Positions 53,604-57,068 of a stretch of 57,068 nt of DNA are shown here, piece after piece. Source of the DNA: a virus; IMG/VR virus record IMGVR_UViG_3300046536_000466, positions 1 to 57,068 of that record. One strand, given 5' to 3'. Both the position numbers and the translations under genes were made by a program. The stretch's first letter is position 1. The number at the start of each line of letters is the position of its first letter. The notes under the pieces are model-generated. The model was not told the origin of the DNA. It ran no database searches and was given only the letters and a program-made list of their open reading frames with translations.

Positions 53604-55370
53604 TCACCCATCCAGGGAGACAGATACCGCCTGCGCCTCCCACGCGCTCTGAGGAACCAGACGCCACGTCCCCGCGTCCGTCCGTTCCACGTCCGGCTTC
53701 AGCCCGTCGAGGGCCTTCAGCACCTGCCGCTCCTCCAGCCCGGTCGCCTGCTCCAACTCCCGGCGGGTCACGTTGCCGTACTTGGCGAGCGCGTTGCGGA
53801 CCTTCTCCTGCTGAGTGCCGCCGGCCGCGGGGAGGATGAGCCGCTTCCCCACCGGGGCCTTCGCCGTCTCCCGGGCCAGGCGGGCGACCTCGCGGCGGAA
53901 GTCCTCGCCGCGCAGCCACTGCACCCGGGACCGGAACGGCCGCGCGTAGTCGGGGGTGTTGACGAGGATCTCGCCGGGCTTGGTGAGGTCGCCGGGGTTG
54001 TAGCCGGAGGCGCGCCCGAACACGAACATGGCGTGAGCCCGGTCGTTCATGCGGGTGCTGATCCGGTTGGCGTAGTTCCCGCGGGCGTCGGTCTTCCCGC
54101 CGAACACCCCGGACGACGGCTGCTGCGTCGCGGAGATCATGTGAATGCCATACGCCCTGTTCAAAGCGAGGAACGACTCCACCTTGTCCGAGATCCGCTC
54201 GCCCTTCTTCCGCCCCTTGTCGCCCTGCCGCACCAACTCGGCATGCTCGTCGACGATGACGTACACCGCGGGCCGGCCGTGCCGGGCGGGGATCCACTCC
54301 TGGGCCTCGTCCTCAGCCAGGATGGCGCCGCGCTCGTCCAGCTCCTGCCGCATCCAGTCCATCAGCGCGTGCGCCTCCTCGGGGGTGGAGGCGAGATCTT
54401 GCAGGATGGGCCGCATCGGGGAGAGCTCGGGACTGCCGGGCTTCATGTCCACCCCGTACAGGACAGTGTCCGGACGCCCGGCGAGACGGATCGCGAGCAG
54501 CCTGACCAGCGTCGACTTACCGAACTTGCTGGATCCGGCGATCAGGGTGTGGGAGTAGGCCATCTCGATCGCGACGGGCTGTCCGAACTCGTCCCGGGAC
54601 ACGACGACCGGGTCGAGAAACGTGGCGCCACGCTCCGACTCGTAAGGCACCGCCGTGTCGAGGGGGTCGCCGTCGACGTAGTTCACCACCAACTGGCTGG
54701 TGAGCGGCCCGTCGTCGAGGTGGAACGCCCCGTCGACACGCAGCGCTCCGGCCACCTTCGGCCAGCGAGTGCGCAGCGTGGCCCGGTCGAGGGACGCGGG
54801 GCAGTCGATGACGGCCCGCCAGCCGACGTCCGTGGCCTCGATGAGGCACCCGGCGAGCTCCGTCTTCAGCGTCTCCCACACGGCGGTGCGGAGCTGCTGC
54901 TCCTCGACGGTGCGTCCGGACAGGTCCGGACCGGCCGGGACAAGGTCCGGGACGGTGAGCTTGGCGAGCTGCTGCTGCCGGATCTGCTGGCCGACAAGCG
55001 CCGTCTGGAGCTTCACGGCCTCCATGTTCAGGCGCATGTCGTCGTGGCGGGTGTGGTGCTTGTACACCAGGCGGGCAGCGACAGCGGTGGCCGCGGAGAC
55101 CAGCCACGCGAAGGCGGTGGGCCCGACGCCTCCGACGGTGGTGACGCCTGCCTGCGTGAACGCGCCGGCCATCGCGAGGGCGCCCCAGGACAGTGGCGGT
55201 GACCACTTGCGGGCGAAGCTGACGAAGGCGAGCTTCCCGGTGGCCAGGGCGGTGACGAACTCGGCGACGGCGGCGTGGGTTCCGTACTGCCATTCGGCGA
55301 TGAGGGCGGCCCCGGTGACGATGCTGGGGACGGTGAGGCTGGTGGCGATGTCGGCGCGGCTGACCTTCAC
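53604..55370 (-). CDS. traB: TraB-like FtsK/SpoIIIE DNA translocase
   Basis: 588 codons, GTG at 55370. Two N-terminal hydrophobic segments (residues 10-28 and 62-102) anchor it in the membrane. Walker A GSSKFGKST (279-287), Walker B VYVIVDEHAEL (369-379), then NRAYGIHMISATQQP and NRISTRMNDRAHAMFVFGRA, all as in Streptomyces TraB/FtsK. The C terminus (519-572, QQEKVRNALAKYGNVTRREL, EQATGLEERQVLKALDGLKP) is a winged helix, like the gamma domain that reads clt repeats. It should pump double-stranded DNA across a membrane or septum. Confidence 0.92.
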   Translation of the reverse strand: MKVSRADIATSLTVPSIVTGAALIAEWQYGTHAAVAEFVTALATGKLAFVSFARKWSPPLSWGALAMAGAFTQAGVTTVGGVGPTAFAWLVSAATAVAARLVYKHHTRHDDMRLNMEAVKLQTALVGQQIRQQQLAKLTVPDLVPAGPDLSGRTVEEQQLRTAVWETLKTELAGCLIEATDVGWRAVIDCPASLDRATLRTRWPKVAGALRVDGAFHLDDGPLTSQLVVNYVDGDPLDTAVPYESERGATFLDPVVVSRDEFGQPVAIEMAYSHTLIAGSSKFGKSTLVRLLAIRLAGRPDTVLYGVDMKPGSPELSPMRPILQDLASTPEEAHALMDWMRQELDERGAILAEDEAQEWIPARHGRPAVYVIVDEHAELVRQGDKGRKKGERISDKVESFLALNRAYGIHMISATQQPSSGVFGGKTDARGNYANRISTRMNDRAHAMFVFGRASGYNPGDLTKPGEILVNTPDYARPFRSRVQWLRGEDFRREVARLARETAKAPVGKRLILPAAGGTQQEKVRNALAKYGNVTRRELEQATGLEERQVLKALDGLKPDVERTDAGTWRLVPQSAWEAQAVSVSLDG

Positions 55371-55694
55371 TGGCTGGCTCCGGAGACGGCGCGGCCCCCG
55401 CTGGTGGGCGGGGGCCAGGGCGGGCGGCTTACAGGTACTGGCCGCGCTGGGCGATGCGGCGGACGCTGTCCTGGTTGAGGTCGGGGCGCAGCCGGGCGGC
55501 TTCCTGGAGGAGGAGGTCCTCGCGGATGCCTTGGGCTGCGAGGGAGCGGACGAGTTCGGACGGGCCGGCCGCCTTGTCCGCGATCTCCTTGAGCGGGTCC
55601 GGACGCTCGTCCGGGCTGGTCGCGGGCTCTTCTGTGTCGTCTTCGGGCTCGTCGTCCGGATCGGCGTCCGGACGCCCGGACAGGGTGTCCGGAC
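54468..55694. repeat. Cluster of GTCCGGAC octamers in the traB/spdB2 region
   Basis: Exact GTCCGGAC occurs at 54468, 54914, 54924, 55597, 55666 and 55687, with one-base variants between and after them (54945, 55654, 55708). At roughly 70% GC about 0.05 exact copies are expected per 1.2 kb. Part of the density comes from repeated Pro-Asp codons in the coding sequence. Confidence 0.6.
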
Positions 55695-56346
55695 TGTCCT
55701 GGACAACGTCCGGCAGCGTGGGGTGGCGGGCTTCCAGGGCGAGGCGGAGACGGACGGTTCGGTCCGCGGTGAGCATCCGGTCCCGCTCGCCGAGCGCGAG
55801 GGCCTGTTCGGTCCCGGCCTGCTGCTGCAGGGTGCGGAGGTACGCCTCGTACTTCGGGTCAAGCTTGATCCGGATGGTGTGCATGCCGATCGCCCACACG
55901 CCCTTCGCCGCGGCGGAGACGAGCGCGCCGACGATGCCGACGAGGAGCGCGTCGTGGCGGTGCCCGTCGAGGATGATCGCGGTCATCGACACGGCGAGCA
56001 TCGCGACGCCGGCCTTCACGGGGATGTCGGCGCGCTTGCTGTCGTAGCGGAGGATCCACTCGGCGATCAGGCAGGCGGCCCATCCTGCGTCGAAGACTCC
56101 GGCGACGAGGTACGCGGCCCATGCGGGGGCGAGGAGGGCGAGCATGCCGCCGATGGCGACGGTGCCCCAGACGATGGCGACGGCGGTCATGGCGACGGCG
56201 AACGCGAAGAGGATGCGGCGCAGCATCGAGTCGAGGTTGAACGGGAGCCGCGGCATCGGGGTGGTGTCGGGCACGTCGTACTCGACGGGCACGCCGTGGA
56301 CGACCTCGGTCACGGTGCGGGTCGGGCGGTGGAACGGGCGGGCCAT
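55429..56346 (-). CDS. SpdB2-like membrane spread protein
   Basis: 305 codons, ATG at 56346. Four hydrophobic segments between residues 40 and 150 (LRRILFAFAVAMTAVAIVWG, AIGGMLALLAPAWAAYLVAG, AGVAMLAVSMTAIILDGHR, LLVGIVGALVSAAAKGVWAI). They are followed by a helical cytoplasmic domain, an acidic linker rich in PD (PDTLSGRPDADPDDEPEDD) and a C-terminal helix. This plan fits SpdB2-type proteins of Streptomyces plasmids, which help DNA spread across septa. Lies directly upstream of traB, 58 bases apart. Confidence 0.8.
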   Translation of the reverse strand: MARPFHRPTRTVTEVVHGVPVEYDVPDTTPMPRLPFNLDSMLRRILFAFAVAMTAVAIVWGTVAIGGMLALLAPAWAAYLVAGVFDAGWAACLIAEWILRYDSKRADIPVKAGVAMLAVSMTAIILDGHRHDALLVGIVGALVSAAAKGVWAIGMHTIRIKLDPKYEAYLRTLQQQAGTEQALALGERDRMLTADRTVRLRLALEARHPTLPDVVQDSPDTLSGRPDADPDDEPEDDTEEPATSPDERPDPLKEIADKAAGPSELVRSLAAQGIREDLLLQEAARLRPDLNQDSVRRIAQRGQYL

Positions 56347-56369
56347 GGCGGTTGCCTCCGGGGTGGCGG

Positions 56370-56612
56370 TCAGGCGTGGGCGGTATGCGGGCGGTGGGTG
56401 CGGATCTGATGCGCGACGTAGGCGGCGCCGGCGAGGAGGGCGGCTGCTCCGGGGTGGGCTGCGGCTCCGTCGGCTGCGCCTTGGACGATGGCGAGGAGCA
56501 GTTCGATGCCGATCTGGACCAGGTGCTCGGTGGCGTGCTGGTTCATGGCGGCGAGGATGATCAGGCTGGTGATGAGCAGGTTGCGGAGCAGGTGGTTGGG
56601 GCGGCGTGCCAT
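56370..56612 (-). CDS. Small membrane protein of the spd operon
   Basis: 80 codons, ATG at 56612. Residues 8-22 (LLRNLLITSLIILAAMNQ) are one membrane segment, followed by an Ala-rich stretch (GAAALLAGAAYVAHQIRTH) that could be a second. Fits the small Spd proteins next to SpdB in Streptomyces plasmids and integrative elements. Confidence 0.7.
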   Translation of the reverse strand: MARRPNHLLRNLLITSLIILAAMNQHATEHLVQIGIELLLAIVQGAADGAAAHPGAAALLAGAAYVAHQIRTHRPHTAHA

Positions 56613-56679
56613 GGCGTAGCTCCCGGGAGATGGGCCGGGCCCCGCGGGGGGAATGTCGCGGGGCCCGGCGGCTGGTGGG

Positions 56680-56826
56680 TTACTGCTGGTCGTCGCTGCT
56701 CGCGTCGGCGTGGGCTTGCATGAGCGCGGCCTCGACGTCGCCGCCGGGGACTTCGCCGCGTTCGATCTGCGCGTACACCTGTTCCGCCGCCAGGAAGAAG
56801 CGGTCCTGGAAGTTCGGCTCGCTCAT
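56680..56826 (-). CDS. Very small acidic helical protein of the spd operon
   Basis: 48 codons, ATG at 56826 overlapping the stop of the gene that crosses the joint (ATGA). MSEPNFQDRFFLAAEQVYAQ, then IERGEVPGGDVEAALMQAH. No cysteine. Probably a soluble component or regulator of the spread operon. Confidence 0.68.
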   Translation of the reverse strand: MSEPNFQDRFFLAAEQVYAQIERGEVPGGDVEAALMQAHADASSDDQQ

Positions 56827-57068
56827 GCGGTCGCCGCCGGTCGGGGCATCGCGCGGCACTTCTCCGCGTGGGACTGGGCGTCGGGCTGGAGCGCGGGGAC
56901 AGCGGCGGCGATCTTCTCGTCGCGCTCCTCGGCGGAGTCGGTGTAGAAGACGCGGGTCGACTTGTGCACGGTCCAGGAGCAGTGCTCGCCGCTGCACCGG
57001 GTGCGGAGGGTGCCGGTGTCGTACCAGATGTCGACGTGGGCGCCTGCGACGGTGAGGTAGCGGGCGAT
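56823..57068 (-). CDS. Small Cys/His protein, C-terminal part (gene crosses the circular joint)
   Basis: This is the 3' part of the gene that starts at 169. It contains the CSGEHCSW pair inside the duplicated 127 bp and ends with AQSHAEKCRAMPRPAATA; HxxxC with the earlier Cys pair could bind zinc. The TGA at 56823-56825 overlaps the ATG of the next gene (ATGA). Position at the head of the spd/tra operon suggests a role there, but no function can be assigned. Confidence 0.8.
   Translation of the reverse strand: MARYLTVAGAHVDIWYDTGTLRTRCSGEHCSWTVHKSTRVFYTDSAEERDEKIAAAVPALQPDAQSHAEKCRAMPRPAATA
56942..57068. repeat. Terminal direct repeat, right copy (circular overlap)
   Basis: Exact copy of bases 1-127. 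Removing one copy gives a circle of about 56,941 bp. The base after 57068 corresponds to base 128. Confidence 0.93.

Noticed and set aside
55429-56346. Holin function for the SpdB2-like protein
   Set aside because: Its four membrane helices plus a long cytoplasmic domain and location next to traB fit a spread protein; the lysis cassette is elsewhere.

Overview
This window looks like the complete circular genome of a temperate, siphovirus-type phage or prophage of Streptomyces or a close actinobacterial relative. The evidence is the very high GC content, GTG/TTG starts and 4-base stop/start overlaps, a WhiB-family gene, many small zinc-ribbon proteins of the type seen in Streptomyces mobile elements (including DUF6221-like proteins), and a Streptomyces plasmid-type TraB/Spd transfer module. 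The first 127 bases repeat exactly as the last 127 (56942-57068), and one 94-codon gene reads through the joint. The window is therefore a circle of about 56,941 bp opened at an arbitrary point; the 127-bp overlap is probably an assembly k-mer.

Layout. (1) 0.5-1.9 kb, plus strand: four small genes headed by a helix-turn-helix protein, ending at a strong bidirectional hairpin. (2) 1.9-20.98 kb, minus strand: a long, tightly overlapped early operon. It holds two lysogeny-type HTH genes, RecE-like nuclease, RecT-like annealing protein, a DEDDh exonuclease, a RuvC-like resolvase, WhiB, a ParB-like pair and a probable replication initiator whose own gene carries about 22-bp-spaced iterons (candidate origin). 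(3) 21.1-25.3 kb: divergent XRE repressor candidate, tyrosine integrase, a roughly 500-bp attachment/terminator region, XRE and GntR regulators and small cargo genes. (4) 25.3-50.4 kb, minus strand: lysis cassette (membrane proteins, holin candidate, amidase endolysin, papain-like protease), tail genes with a canonical -1 frameshift site, head-completion genes, HK97-type capsid, ClpP-type protease, portal, terminase. Three HNH-type endonucleases lie in the genome (4.2, 38.4, 48.9 kb). (5) 50.5-53.0 kb: small zinc-binding genes around a divergent promoter with 21-bp repeats. (6) 53.1-57.07 and 0.17-0.36 kb, minus strand: a lipoprotein, FtsK/SpoIIIE-type TraB, a SpdB2-like membrane protein and small spread-type genes.

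Taken together, the element can plausibly integrate (Int), replicate from an internal iteron origin, recombine (RecE/RecT/RuvC), package DNA into an HK97-type head with a flexible tail, lyse the host, and possibly move its double-stranded DNA through the mycelium or between mycelia with a plasmid-type TraB/Spd system. The combination of a full virion set with a plasmid transfer module, and the candidate TraB target repeats around it, is the most interesting aspect. Homologues of plasmid transfer genes are, as far as I recall, already known in some Streptomyces phages, so the general idea may not be new. All functional statements rest on reading the sequence and on recalled family features; no database search was run.
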